Shown here one piece after another: positions 51,172 to 59,723 of a stretch of 64,000 bases of DNA. Every line of letters starts with the position of its first letter. Position 1 is the stretch's first letter. The notes beneath the pieces were generated by a model. That model was given only the letters and a program-made list of their open reading frames with translations, was not told the origin of the DNA and did not search any database. The position numbers were made by a program, and so were the translations under genes. This stretch comes from Dysgonomonadaceae bacterium zrk40 (GTDB lineage Bacteria > Bacteroidota > Bacteroidia > Bacteroidales > Dysgonomonadaceae), in assembly GCA_016916535.1 (NCBI GenBank), contig CP070276.1, positions 2,232,001 through 2,296,000 of the forward strand. The letters run 5' to 3'.

Positions 51172-51741
51172 TTAAATTTTTCCAAGCCGTTTCAATTCCC
51201 AAAAACATTTTGCAGTAGCATTAATATCAACTGCAGCATTATGAGCTTCCTCAAAACCAGTTCTAAAAAGTTTATAATGCAATTCAGAAAGTTTAGGCCA
51301 TTTATAACCATAAGGTCCTTCGATTGCGCAAAAATTAGTCGTGCTTTGCATTGTACAAATCTTTCTTTTAGGTGCTACACCATCGGACATTTTATTTCTC
51401 AAAAATTCAGCACCAACAATTTTTTCATCAAAACTCATATTGTGTGCAACCAAATATTCTGCTTGTTCTATCATAGATTGAAATTTTTGCAAAACATCTA
51501 TTAATGGTTTTCCTTCTCTAATAGCACGTTCTGTTGAAATGCCGTGAATACGAGAAGTTTCTATAGGTATTGTAAAACCCTCTGGTTTAACAATATAATC
51601 TCCGGCAGAAATTTTATTCCCGTTTTTATCGTAAAATAAATAAGCTAATTGAACAAGTCTAGGCCAATTGTTCAAATCTGTTACAGGTGCTTTCCAGTTT
51701 CTTGGAAGTCCAGTTGTTTCGGTGTCAAAAAATAGGTACAT
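51172..51741 (-). CDS. DEDDh 3'-5' exonuclease (DnaQ-like)
   Basis: 189 residues from ATG 51741, which begins directly at the catalytic block MYLFFDTETTG; the frame is open further upstream but this start fits the family. Catalytic residues are complete: Asp6 and Glu8, Asp105 (HNMSFD), His167 and Asp172 (HNAAVD). Resembles the epsilon-subunit/RNase T superfamily acting on DNA or RNA 3' ends. It stands alone as a domain, in an accessory island, in frame with the SIR2 gene and just after an inverted repeat. A role as nuclease effector or partner is inference. Confidence 0.9.
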   Translation of the reverse strand: MYLFFDTETTGLPRNWKAPVTDLNNWPRLVQLAYLFYDKNGNKISAGDYIVKPEGFTIPIETSRIHGISTERAIREGKPLIDVLQKFQSMIEQAEYLVAHNMSFDEKIVGAEFLRNKMSDGVAPKRKICTMQSTTNFCAIEGPYGYKWPKLSELHYKLFRTGFEEAHNAAVDINATAKCFWELKRLGKI

Positions 51742-51797
51742 AGTGATAGTATTTAGTATGTTGATTTTTCTTTTTTCACGCTTGCTGGTAACGTTTC

Positions 51798-51919
51798 GGC
51801 GCTTGGCGCAGTGGCGGATTTCGGAGCACAAAACTGTCAATACACCACAAAAGTTGATGCGAGCTAGAATGTTCAATTAACCACTACACCCGCCATTGAG
51901 CCAAACGCCTGTTGGCTGC
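51798..51919. repeat. Imperfect inverted repeat (cassette-like) between ATPase and exonuclease genes
   Basis: A 21-base arm at 51798-51818 (begins GGCGCTTGGC) and its partner at 51889-51909 (CCCGCCATTGAGCCAAACGCC without its last bases) match in 17 of 21 positions over ~70 bases of loop. TGTTGGCTGC follows at 51910-51919 and recurs inverted at 54727-54736 before the methyltransferase. The layout recalls integron attC-type or Bacteroidota intergenic palindromes but lacks a strict GTTRRRY core. Confidence 0.6.
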
Positions 51920-51930
51920 TGGGCTTCTTG

Positions 51931-53580
51931 TCATCCGAGTATTTTTTTAATTCTTGCCTTAATATTTTCATAGGTTGAGTTTAGTCGCTGCTTAGCGTTT
52001 TGCGTTAACAAAGCAGTATGAGCCATTGCATCACGGATAGGCTTATATTCCTTTGCATCCCTTGATAGTCCTGCTTGTTTTAAAGGGTCAACTTTTTCAA
52101 TTAAGTTGGCTAAGTTGTCCATATCCAAGTAAACGAGGTCTTCTTTGGACTGTCGCAAGTCAAAGCTAATGTTTGCAGTATTTTTATTTGCTTCTTCTTT
52201 GTCTCTCCATTTCTTGCTTTCTGAAATCGCTTCTGGTGATAAAGGAACAGGTTTGTGATTTATATAATTACGAAGTAGGTTTTCACTAATAAAACATTCT
52301 GCATAAGTTGTAACATTAAATTCAGCGTCTTTACTTAGGCTTTCAAGCCATTCGTCAACTTTACTTCGATAAATTGATTCTTTGGTTGGAACGAATTCGT
52401 CTGAGATTGTATTTACTAATTCTTTTGACTTTCTTTCTTTTTTGGTCATTCGAGTTGTATTCTCTGAATCACCATCTTGTCTTAATTCTACCCGCCAATT
52501 ATCCCAATCTTCTATAATTCTTTTCATTATATTGTCTTTTAGTTCACTGAGTAGTGATTGAAAAAGAGGATCATCAGAAATTACTCCTTCGCGACTACTT
52601 GTAAACCTGTCTTTTTCACCATCTAAACTATTAAAGTGAATCTGCCCATAAGTATAGCTTTCAACTATTCGTGTTGTTGGTATATGTTTTAGTAAGTTGG
52701 TTTCTCTTAATCTTCCATTTACATATAAATCTAAAGTCACTTTTTCTTGTGTGTTCCTAATTTTCAAATATTCAGGTTTTTTTACAGAAGCTATAAAACC
52801 ACTAATATTTAATGGTGATGTAAGCTTTTCATATCTTTTTATATGTTCAAGGGTTGGCGAAACTTTCTCTTTTAAATATGGGTCTTCAATCGAATTTATT
52901 TGCCAAACAAATTGAGTGCTTTGTGATAAATCATTTAATTCATTCAAGGTAATCGGGTCATCATTGAGAGATATTTTAAAAGAATCGTCAATTAGTGAGA
53001 ATCTGAAAAACAGAGCAATAAGTTTTCTGATGTATTCAATTCTATTTTTAATCCCATCGTTTATGTCTTCAAAATAGATAATCGTTCCCTTTTTAAAATC
53101 ATCAAGGTGTTTTCCAAAGAGTTCGGTATTTACAGTTTCTAATGGATATTGTTGTGGAGTTAAATCATCGTGTATAGCATTATCTAACCCTGAATTATCA
53201 ATCACTCCCCCAACAAATTCAGTTTCCGCTGTCTTTGATAATATATGAATCCTTTTTGCACAAGATAATAGGGCAAGTTTTCCAATGCCTTTTCGTCCAA
53301 TGAAAGGTCTATGTAAGTTTGTCTTATCCGCTCCATCTTTTCGTTTTGAGTAACCGATTTTCAGAAACTTGTTTTGAAAATCATCTGATGTCATCCCGTC
53401 ACCATTATCCTTTATAATTAGGTGATTGTTTTCCCTGTCAATATATATCCAAACATTTTTAGCATCAGCATCCCAAGAATTTGAAATTGCTTCTCCAAGA
53501 ACTGTAATAAAGTTTCGGTATAAGTTCCGCCCCAAGTGGTTGAGAACGCTCAATGATATATTGAAGGTAAAATTATCCAT
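51931..53580 (-). CDS. GHKL ATPase (MORC/MutL-like)
   Basis: 549 residues. N-terminal GHKL ATPase fold with the N box (EAISNSWDADA, ~30-40), G1 (DNGDGM, ~58-63) and G2 (GRKGIGKLA, ~95-103), then an S5-like middle domain (~220-330) and an alpha-helical C-terminal region with no nuclease motif that I can see. Such ATPases pair with 5-cytosine methyltransferases in restriction-like loci and are related to eukaryotic MORC proteins. The gene overlaps the methyltransferase by 8 bases, so the two are one unit. Confidence 0.88.
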   Translation of the reverse strand: MDNFTFNISLSVLNHLGRNLYRNFITVLGEAISNSWDADAKNVWIYIDRENNHLIIKDNGDGMTSDDFQNKFLKIGYSKRKDGADKTNLHRPFIGRKGIGKLALLSCAKRIHILSKTAETEFVGGVIDNSGLDNAIHDDLTPQQYPLETVNTELFGKHLDDFKKGTIIYFEDINDGIKNRIEYIRKLIALFFRFSLIDDSFKISLNDDPITLNELNDLSQSTQFVWQINSIEDPYLKEKVSPTLEHIKRYEKLTSPLNISGFIASVKKPEYLKIRNTQEKVTLDLYVNGRLRETNLLKHIPTTRIVESYTYGQIHFNSLDGEKDRFTSSREGVISDDPLFQSLLSELKDNIMKRIIEDWDNWRVELRQDGDSENTTRMTKKERKSKELVNTISDEFVPTKESIYRSKVDEWLESLSKDAEFNVTTYAECFISENLLRNYINHKPVPLSPEAISESKKWRDKEEANKNTANISFDLRQSKEDLVYLDMDNLANLIEKVDPLKQAGLSRDAKEYKPIRDAMAHTALLTQNAKQRLNSTYENIKARIKKILG

Positions 53581-54676
53581 TGCTGATTTCGTTTAAATGT
53601 TTGATTATGCTCTTTCCAATGGCTAAACCAAGATTGACTGGAACTGCATTACCTATATGTGTGCCGATGCGTGTTAGCATAACTTCTTGACTTTTATCAA
53701 CAAACTTATACTTCGGAGGAAAACTTTGAAGAATTGATGCTTCACGAATGGTCAATGCTCTGTCCTGTTCAGGATGACCAAACCGACCTGTTCCATAGTT
53801 GTAAAATTGTGTTGTAATAGTCGGTGCAGGTTCGTCCCACGACATTCTACCATAAACAGCTTTATATGTTTTTCCTGATTCTTTTTTATGGCACTCCAAC
53901 CAAAGATTTGCATCCCAATCTTCCCAAGTTCCGTTAGGAACAGACGCCCTGATTCTTTGTAAGTTGATGTCTGTTAGCTTAGTGGTGAAGTGAAGTTTAT
54001 CTTTTTCACTTATTTCGCCACATTCAATTGGCTCCAAATGTGAAATGGCATCTCGAACGGTTTTGTATTTTTCTTTTTTATGGGTAGGGGCAATTAAATT
54101 TAACTCACCGAAACGAGAAGCAAGTAATACCAATCGTCTTCTCTTTTGAGGAATACCATAGTCAGGGCAATAGACATTCTGATATTTAACATTGTATTTT
54201 AATTCTTCAAGTTGACCCACAAAGTCTCTAAACACTTGTTTGTTTGAAAGATTTGTAACATTCTCCATTGAAATAATGTCTGGTGTGGTTTCTCTTACCA
54301 ATCGGATAAACTCTTTTAAAAGATTCCACTTATCTCCTTGTTCTTTGTCTTGGTCTTTTACTTTGTTTGCGTGAGTGGAAAATGGCTGACAAGGAGCGCA
54401 ACCCACTAAAATTTTCACTTCATCATCCTGCCAATATTTTTGGATTTGTTCACCTGTTATTTCCGTAATGTCCGCTCCAATAAATTCAGCTTTGTTATTT
54501 ACTTCATATGCGTATTTACAACTTGTGTCAAGGTCTATGCCCGCTCTTACTTTTATCCCTGATTTTATAAGTCCGTGAGTCAGTCCACCCACTCCGCAAA
54601 ATAAGTCAACCCCCGAAACTTTCGGCAGATTTTGCTTTCTCTTTGTCGGTTTCATTATCTTTTTCTTTGTTGTCAT
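53573..54676 (-). CDS. DNA (cytosine-5-)-methyltransferase
   Basis: 367 residues from ATG 54676 (frame open to a GTG at 54694). All C5-methyltransferase motifs are present: motif I DLFCGVGG (~24-31), the catalytic Cys in PCQ (~95-97), ENV (~138-140), the QKRRR motif (~177-181), then motif IX/X with TITTQFYNYG and GTHIGNAVP. The target recognition region is short and its specificity unknown. It modifies host DNA so that a partner can tell foreign DNA apart; no classic restriction enzyme lies next to it. First gene of the minus-strand set. Confidence 0.95.
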   Translation of the reverse strand: MTTKKKIMKPTKRKQNLPKVSGVDLFCGVGGLTHGLIKSGIKVRAGIDLDTSCKYAYEVNNKAEFIGADITEITGEQIQKYWQDDEVKILVGCAPCQPFSTHANKVKDQDKEQGDKWNLLKEFIRLVRETTPDIISMENVTNLSNKQVFRDFVGQLEELKYNVKYQNVYCPDYGIPQKRRRLVLLASRFGELNLIAPTHKKEKYKTVRDAISHLEPIECGEISEKDKLHFTTKLTDINLQRIRASVPNGTWEDWDANLWLECHKKESGKTYKAVYGRMSWDEPAPTITTQFYNYGTGRFGHPEQDRALTIREASILQSFPPKYKFVDKSQEVMLTRIGTHIGNAVPVNLGLAIGKSIIKHLNEISNG

Positions 54677-54742
54677 ATTCTTATTAAATGTCACAATTAT
54701 AGTGAATTGTTGGGTTTGTTAGCCTTGCAGCCAACATTTGTG

Positions 54743-54765
54743 TATACGCAATACAATTGCGTATA
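54743..54765. promoter_or_regulatory. Perfect inverted repeat upstream of the methyltransferase gene
   Basis: TATACGCAAT (54743-54752), ACA, ATTGCGTATA (54756-54765): a 10-bp perfect palindrome with 3-base spacer, ~65 bases before the methyltransferase start. A third half-site, ATTGCGCATAC, lies near 54845. Suits an operator for a dimeric regulator or a recombinase core site; neither is proven. Confidence 0.55.
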
Positions 54766-54917
54766 TATTTCATATATACTCCCTCCTTGTTTTTCTAATA
54801 AACTAATTCCTAGAGTTATATAAAAAGTTGTATGTTTAAATGCAATTGCGCATACATAACTTATTGATTGAGTATAATATGTCGTTTTTCTTAAATATCA
54901 GGGTTATCCAATGGATT

Positions 54918-55188
54918 TCATATCCCAAGCCAGTGTTTAGCAAAAGAATGACGCAACGAATGTACAGAAATATTTTTATGAATCCCAACTTTCTTTAAAG
55001 AGATTTTTAGTATGTTCTGAACACTTCTGATTGAATATTGCCCCCCATTTGATCCCTCAAACAAACAATCTTTTGGTTGGTATTCCTTGATATATAACCG
55101 CAAAGTATCCAATGTCTTATTTCCTAATAGAGTGTATCGGTTCTTTTTTTCTTTTCCAAATAACGCAGTGGGGATAAAAGAGGTGTTG
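54918..55188 (-). pseudogene. Tyrosine recombinase/integrase fragment
   Basis: About 88 codons in frame read like the C-terminal half of a XerC/D-type integrase: GKEKKNRYTLLGNKTLDTLR, LYIKEYQPKDCLFEG, QYSIRSVQNILK and the box II motif SVHSLRHSFA. The N-terminal half and box I Arg are absent (an in-frame TAA lies at ~55189), and the frame stops soon after HSFAKHWLGI, before the active-site Tyr. It marks the right edge of the accessory island. Confidence 0.8.
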
Positions 55189-55305
55189 CTTGCTTAATGA
55201 TTCCAAAATTGGTATTGTGTGTAACTTTTACCTTTTTTGTTTATCTTTACGCCTTTCAAAACCGAGAGAAACAACAATTGATGATTTAATATTTTTTTGA
55301 TTTCC

Positions 55306-57840
55306 ATGAAACGACTGACTTTTTTACCCTTTTTACTCCTTTTTTTCGCAGCCGGTAATCATGCCAAGGCGCAACAACTGACCCTCAATGAGCTGGAATA
55401 TTTTGAAAAACAGGGTGTCAACGTGCTGGTATACAGTAACCTTTTTACCGGTGGCTTCAACGATGAGAAAAATGCAGGCATCGAACTGATTCACCATGGC
55501 GTGCGCACGGCACAGGGTGGTGCGGTACGCCTTTCCAATACCCCGGAACAGTGGGACCTGGTGCCGGAGATTCCCACCAGGAAGGTGGATCCTGCAACCA
55601 AAAGCATTGAATCGTTGCTGCGGTATGAGGAGTACGACTTCGATTCGCGCGTGGTGGTCACCGCGAAAGGCAACGGGGTGGAGATCTCGGTATGGCTCGA
55701 TGAGCCGCTCCCGGAAGAGCTGGTGGGAAAAGCGGGCTTTAACCTGGAGTTCCTCCCTTCTCAATACTGGGCAAAAGCATTTCTGATGGATGGTAGGCCC
55801 AACCGCTTCCCGCGCTACACCGTGGGCAACACGGTGACACGTCCCAACAGCGAGAAGACGAAACAGTTCAAGGGATATGTCACCTCTGACGACCGCGGTA
55901 CAGGCCAGTTCATCGATCCCCTCCCGCTCGAATCGGGACGCTCCATGCTGCTGGCTCCCGATGCCCCCGAGCGGATGGTGAAAATCACCTCACACGATGC
56001 GGACCTGATGTTGTTCGATGGCCGCATATTGGCACAGAACGGCTGGTTCGTGGTACGCAGCCTCCTGCCGGCCGGCAAAACGGGCAAGGTGCTGACCTGG
56101 ACGGTGGAGCCCAATGCCGTGGAGGGCTGGGTGCGGGAACCCAACATCGGTTTCTCACAGGTGGGATACATCCCTGAGCAACCTAAAATATCGGTGATTG
56201 AACTGGACAAGAAGGACAAGCCGCTCGAAACCGCTTCGATCTACAGGATTGGAGAGGATGGCAATGCCTCCGAGGTGTTCACCGGCAAGATCACTCCCTG
56301 GGGCGACTACTTCAAGTATCACTACGTGAAGTTCGATTTCTCTGCGGTCAACACGCCCGGAATCTACTACATTCGCTACGGCGACTGCATCACTAACAAC
56401 TTCATCATCGAAGAGAATGTCTACGACCAGATCACCGATGCCACAAGCGATATCTGGATCCCGATACACATGAACCACATGTACGTGAACCAGGCTTACA
56501 GGGTGTGGCACGGGGAGCCTTTCAAGGAGGGTTACCTGCAGGCACCGCCCAACACCGATCACTTCGACCTGCACGGACAGGGTCCCACCACCGATACGAA
56601 GTACAAGGCGCTGGAGCTGATCCCCGGACTGAACGTGGGGGGCTTCTTCGACGCGGGTGATTTTGACATCGAGACCGGATCGAACATCAACGTGGTGCAG
56701 AACTTCGTGCACACCTGGGAATATTTCAAGCCGTTACGCGACCAGACCTTTGTCGATCACACGCAACGCTATGTGGACCTGCACCGCCCCGACGGGACCC
56801 CCGACATGCTGCAGTTCATTGAGCATGGTACCATGCAGCTGGTGGCGCAGGCGGAAATCATCGGTCACATGGCGCAAACGCTCTCCAACGCGGTGCTGGA
56901 TAACTACCACCACCTGGGCGACGCGGCCTCCATCACCGACGGCCTTCCCTACAACCCGGAGCTGGGTCCCTACGAGGTGGCCGCCGACGGTCGCTCCAGT
57001 GGTGTGAAGGATGATATGTGGGCCTTCACCAGCCGCAACCCGGGTCTCGACCTCAGGGCGGCTACAATGTTCGCCGCTGCCAGCAGGGCGCTGAAAGGTT
57101 ACAACGACGACCTGTCGGAAAGGGCATTGGTGCAATCGAAACGACTGCTGAAAGAGGCTACGGAACTGCTTGAAGAGAGACCTGAACGGCAGGGGCGCCG
57201 CGGCTTTGAACCATTTGACATCGGCTCCTACCTGCAACTTTATATCTCCACCGGTGAGCAATCGTATCTCGATCGTTTCCAAGAGCTGCTTTGGCCGGCA
57301 CTCGACAGAAATGTCAACTTCCAGATACTGACGGCCCTTAATGCCATCCCTCACCTGGATGCATCCTACAAGGAGAAACTGCGTCCCTACGTGGCAAAAT
57401 ACAAGGATTACATCGACGAACTGGAACAGGACAACCCCTACGGATTGCCCATCGGCCTGGCTAACTGGGCCGGGGGAGGTGCCGTGGTTAACTACGGAAC
57501 CACCCTCTGCATTGCCAACGAGTTCTATCCAGAGCTGATCGACAAAAGCCATGCCTACAAGGTGGCCAGCTGGCTCTATGGATGCCATCCCTATCACAAC
57601 TACTCACTGGTGGCCACCCTGGGTGCCACACGCCCCAAGGAGGTGTTCTACGGCAACAACAGGGCCGACTTCTCTTTCATCCCCGGCAACATGGCTCCCG
57701 GCATCCTCTTCCGGCAACCGGACCACTTTGAGAATTACGACGACTGGCCTTTCCTCTGGGGTCAGAACGAAGGGACCATCGCAGGCAACACCGGTTACCT
57801 GATCTTTGGCTCGGCCTTCAAGAACCTGGTGAAGGAATGA
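55306..57840 (+). CDS. Glycoside hydrolase family 9 protein with Ig-like domain
   Basis: 844 residues from ATG 55306 (a TTG at 55297 also in frame). Signal peptide ~1-22 (ends GNHAKAQ). The N-terminal ~280 residues are beta-rich and unassigned; a CelD-type Ig-like domain begins at the IGFSQVGYIPEQPK motif (~285-370); the catalytic (alpha/alpha)6 barrel follows, with the Asp pair in GGFFDAGDFD and the acid Glu in GQNEGTIAGN near the end. Cleaves beta-glucans or related polymers outside the cytoplasm; actual substrate unknown. Confidence 0.9.
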   Translation: MKRLTFLPFLLLFFAAGNHAKAQQLTLNELEYFEKQGVNVLVYSNLFTGGFNDEKNAGIELIHHGVRTAQGGAVRLSNTPEQWDLVPEIPTRKVDPATKSIESLLRYEEYDFDSRVVVTAKGNGVEISVWLDEPLPEELVGKAGFNLEFLPSQYWAKAFLMDGRPNRFPRYTVGNTVTRPNSEKTKQFKGYVTSDDRGTGQFIDPLPLESGRSMLLAPDAPERMVKITSHDADLMLFDGRILAQNGWFVVRSLLPAGKTGKVLTWTVEPNAVEGWVREPNIGFSQVGYIPEQPKISVIELDKKDKPLETASIYRIGEDGNASEVFTGKITPWGDYFKYHYVKFDFSAVNTPGIYYIRYGDCITNNFIIEENVYDQITDATSDIWIPIHMNHMYVNQAYRVWHGEPFKEGYLQAPPNTDHFDLHGQGPTTDTKYKALELIPGLNVGGFFDAGDFDIETGSNINVVQNFVHTWEYFKPLRDQTFVDHTQRYVDLHRPDGTPDMLQFIEHGTMQLVAQAEIIGHMAQTLSNAVLDNYHHLGDAASITDGLPYNPELGPYEVAADGRSSGVKDDMWAFTSRNPGLDLRAATMFAAASRALKGYNDDLSERALVQSKRLLKEATELLEERPERQGRRGFEPFDIGSYLQLYISTGEQSYLDRFQELLWPALDRNVNFQILTALNAIPHLDASYKEKLRPYVAKYKDYIDELEQDNPYGLPIGLANWAGGGAVVNYGTTLCIANEFYPELIDKSHAYKVASWLYGCHPYHNYSLVATLGATRPKEVFYGNNRADFSFIPGNMAPGILFRQPDHFENYDDWPFLWGQNEGTIAGNTGYLIFGSAFKNLVKE

Positions 57841-57853
57841 TCCTGTTGTTGGG

Positions 57854-58354
57854 CTACTGAATAACTTCGGCGAAATCTTCCAGGTGCTCATCTACATATT
57901 GGGCAACCTGGAGGGTTTCCTCTTCCTCGAGATAGAAGAACTTCTCCTCCAGCTCATCGAACTGTTCAAAGTCGACATACATCGCCATGAACTCCTCCTC
58001 GCTGGTCTCCCGTTCAAGCTCCTCGCGATGGGCATCGTAGATCTCCTTCGCCTTGTAGAGGATCTTCGACATCCCCTTGGCGCCCATCTCTTTCAATGCC
58101 TTGGCCACCGGGTTGTTGAAGAGATAACCGCCGTAGCCGTTCTGGATGAGCTGCACGAAGCCTCCCTCGTTCACCTCTTCCGTGAAGAAGCGGTAGGCCA
58201 GCAGGGTGTGCTGGTAACCGTTCAGCAGCTCCATGTTCTCGGCCGTGATGTCGCCGCCAAGCAGCTCCAGGTAGGCGTCGGTGAACACTTTCAGGAACTC
58301 ATCCATCCCCTTCTCCGCCGCTGCAATGATCTGCTTTTCCTCTATCTGTACCAT
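57854..58354 (-). CDS. DMP19-like (DUF4375) protein
   Basis: 166 residues from ATG 58354 (frame open to 58405). Acidic and helical, with NGGFVQLIQNGYGGYL, typical of DMP19-family proteins; some relatives act as DNA mimics, which the acidic nature would fit. Function here is not known. Convergent with the GH9 gene, 13 bases apart. Confidence 0.8.
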   Translation of the reverse strand: MVQIEEKQIIAAAEKGMDEFLKVFTDAYLELLGGDITAENMELLNGYQHTLLAYRFFTEEVNEGGFVQLIQNGYGGYLFNNPVAKALKEMGAKGMSKILYKAKEIYDAHREELERETSEEEFMAMYVDFEQFDELEEKFFYLEEEETLQVAQYVDEHLEDFAEVIQ

Positions 58355-58481
58355 CCCATAAAAGTTTAATTTGTTGTTGAAACAAAAGTAGCTGTTTTTT
58401 CCCAAATCTGCCTTCCGGCATGTCTTTATTCAGGAGAAAATGGCTACATTTGCGATGATAACTTTTTTAACGTTTGACAAG

Positions 58482-59723
58482 ATGAAAATAAAACCTTTCC
58501 GGGGCGTACGGCCGCCCAGCACGATGGTCCGCGAGGTGGCCTCCCGACCCTATGATGTACTCAATTCAGAAGAGGCCCGCAGAGAGGCTGAAGGCAATGA
58601 GAAATCGCTCTACCACATCATCAAGCCGGAGATCGATTTCCCCGCAGGCAAGGATGAACACGACGAGGATGTCTACCTGAAAGCGGCGGAGAACTACCGT
58701 ATGTTCTGCGACAAGGGATGGCTCCTGCAGGATGAGAAAGAGCTTTATTACGTCTATGCCCAGACCATGAACGGCAAAAGGCAGTATGGCCTTGTGGTGG
58801 CTGCCGCCGTGGAGGATTACATGAGCGGGAAGATCAAGAAGCATGAGCTGACACGGCGCGACAAGGAGGAGGACCGGATGAAGCATGTGCGGGTGAACGA
58901 TGCGAACATCGAGCCGGTCTTCTTCGCTTACCCGGAAAACAACGAGGTCAACGCCATCGTGGAGTGGGTCTCTGCCACTGCACCGGAATATGATTTTGTT
59001 TCTGTTGATGGTGTGGGACACCACTTCTGGCTGGTAACGGAGGAGCAAGACATCCGCCGCATCACCGAGCTCTTCGCCGCCATGCCGGCCATGTACATCG
59101 CCGACGGTCATCACCGTTCCGCCGCCGCCGCACTGGTGGGTGCCGAGAAGGCGAAAAACAACCCCGACCACCGGGGCGATGAGGAGTACAACTACTTCAT
59201 GGCGGTTTGCTTCCCCGACAACCAGCTCACCATCATCGATTACAACCGGGTGGTGAAGGATCTCAACGGACTCACACCCGATCAGTTCCTGACGCGGCTG
59301 GAGAAAAACTTCACGGTGGAGCCCACCGGATCAGAGATACAGAAGCCGAAGCAGCTGCACAACTTCTCAATCTACCTCGACGGACGCTCATACAGCGTTA
59401 CCGCCAAGCCGGGCACTTACGACGACGGCGACCCCATTGGCCAGCTCGACGTCACCATCACCTCCGGCCTCATCCTCGATGAGATCCTTGGCATCAAGGA
59501 CCTGCGCAGCGACAAGCGGATCGACTTCGTGGGAGGTATCCGGGGACTGGGAGAACTCAAACAACGGGTCGACAGCGGTGAGATGGCCCTGGCCATTGCC
59601 CTCTACCCCGTATCGATGAAGCAGCTGATGGACATCGCCGACACCGGCAACATCATGCCGCCCAAGACCACCTGGTTTGAGCCGAAGCTGCGCTCAGGAC
59701 TGGTGATCCACAACCTGCACTGA
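58482..59723 (+). CDS. DUF1015-family protein
   Basis: 413 residues from ATG 58482 (MKIKPFRGVRPP, the family start). Conserved blocks include the VASRPYDVLN start, YIADGHHRSAAA, and NYFMAVCFPD. DUF1015 proteins are widespread, sometimes next to serine-biosynthesis genes; reaction unknown. The stop overlaps the amidohydrolase start by one base (TGATG). TACATTTG at 58445-58452 resembles a -7 promoter element. Confidence 0.9.
   Translation: MKIKPFRGVRPPSTMVREVASRPYDVLNSEEARREAEGNEKSLYHIIKPEIDFPAGKDEHDEDVYLKAAENYRMFCDKGWLLQDEKELYYVYAQTMNGKRQYGLVVAAAVEDYMSGKIKKHELTRRDKEEDRMKHVRVNDANIEPVFFAYPENNEVNAIVEWVSATAPEYDFVSVDGVGHHFWLVTEEQDIRRITELFAAMPAMYIADGHHRSAAAALVGAEKAKNNPDHRGDEEYNYFMAVCFPDNQLTIIDYNRVVKDLNGLTPDQFLTRLEKNFTVEPTGSEIQKPKQLHNFSIYLDGRSYSVTAKPGTYDDGDPIGQLDVTITSGLILDEILGIKDLRSDKRIDFVGGIRGLGELKQRVDSGEMALAIALYPVSMKQLMDIADTGNIMPPKTTWFEPKLRSGLVIHNLH

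Noticed and set aside
51798..51919. Strict integron attC site
   Set aside because: The inverted arms are there, but the expected GTTRRRY/RYYYAAC cores are not matched and no integron integrase is in the window, so I report it only as a cassette-like repeat.
55140..55305. Second copy of the tRNA-Pro 3' end as right attachment site
   Set aside because: I looked for the tRNA 3' sequence and found no convincing match; the island's right edge is set by the integrase remnant only.
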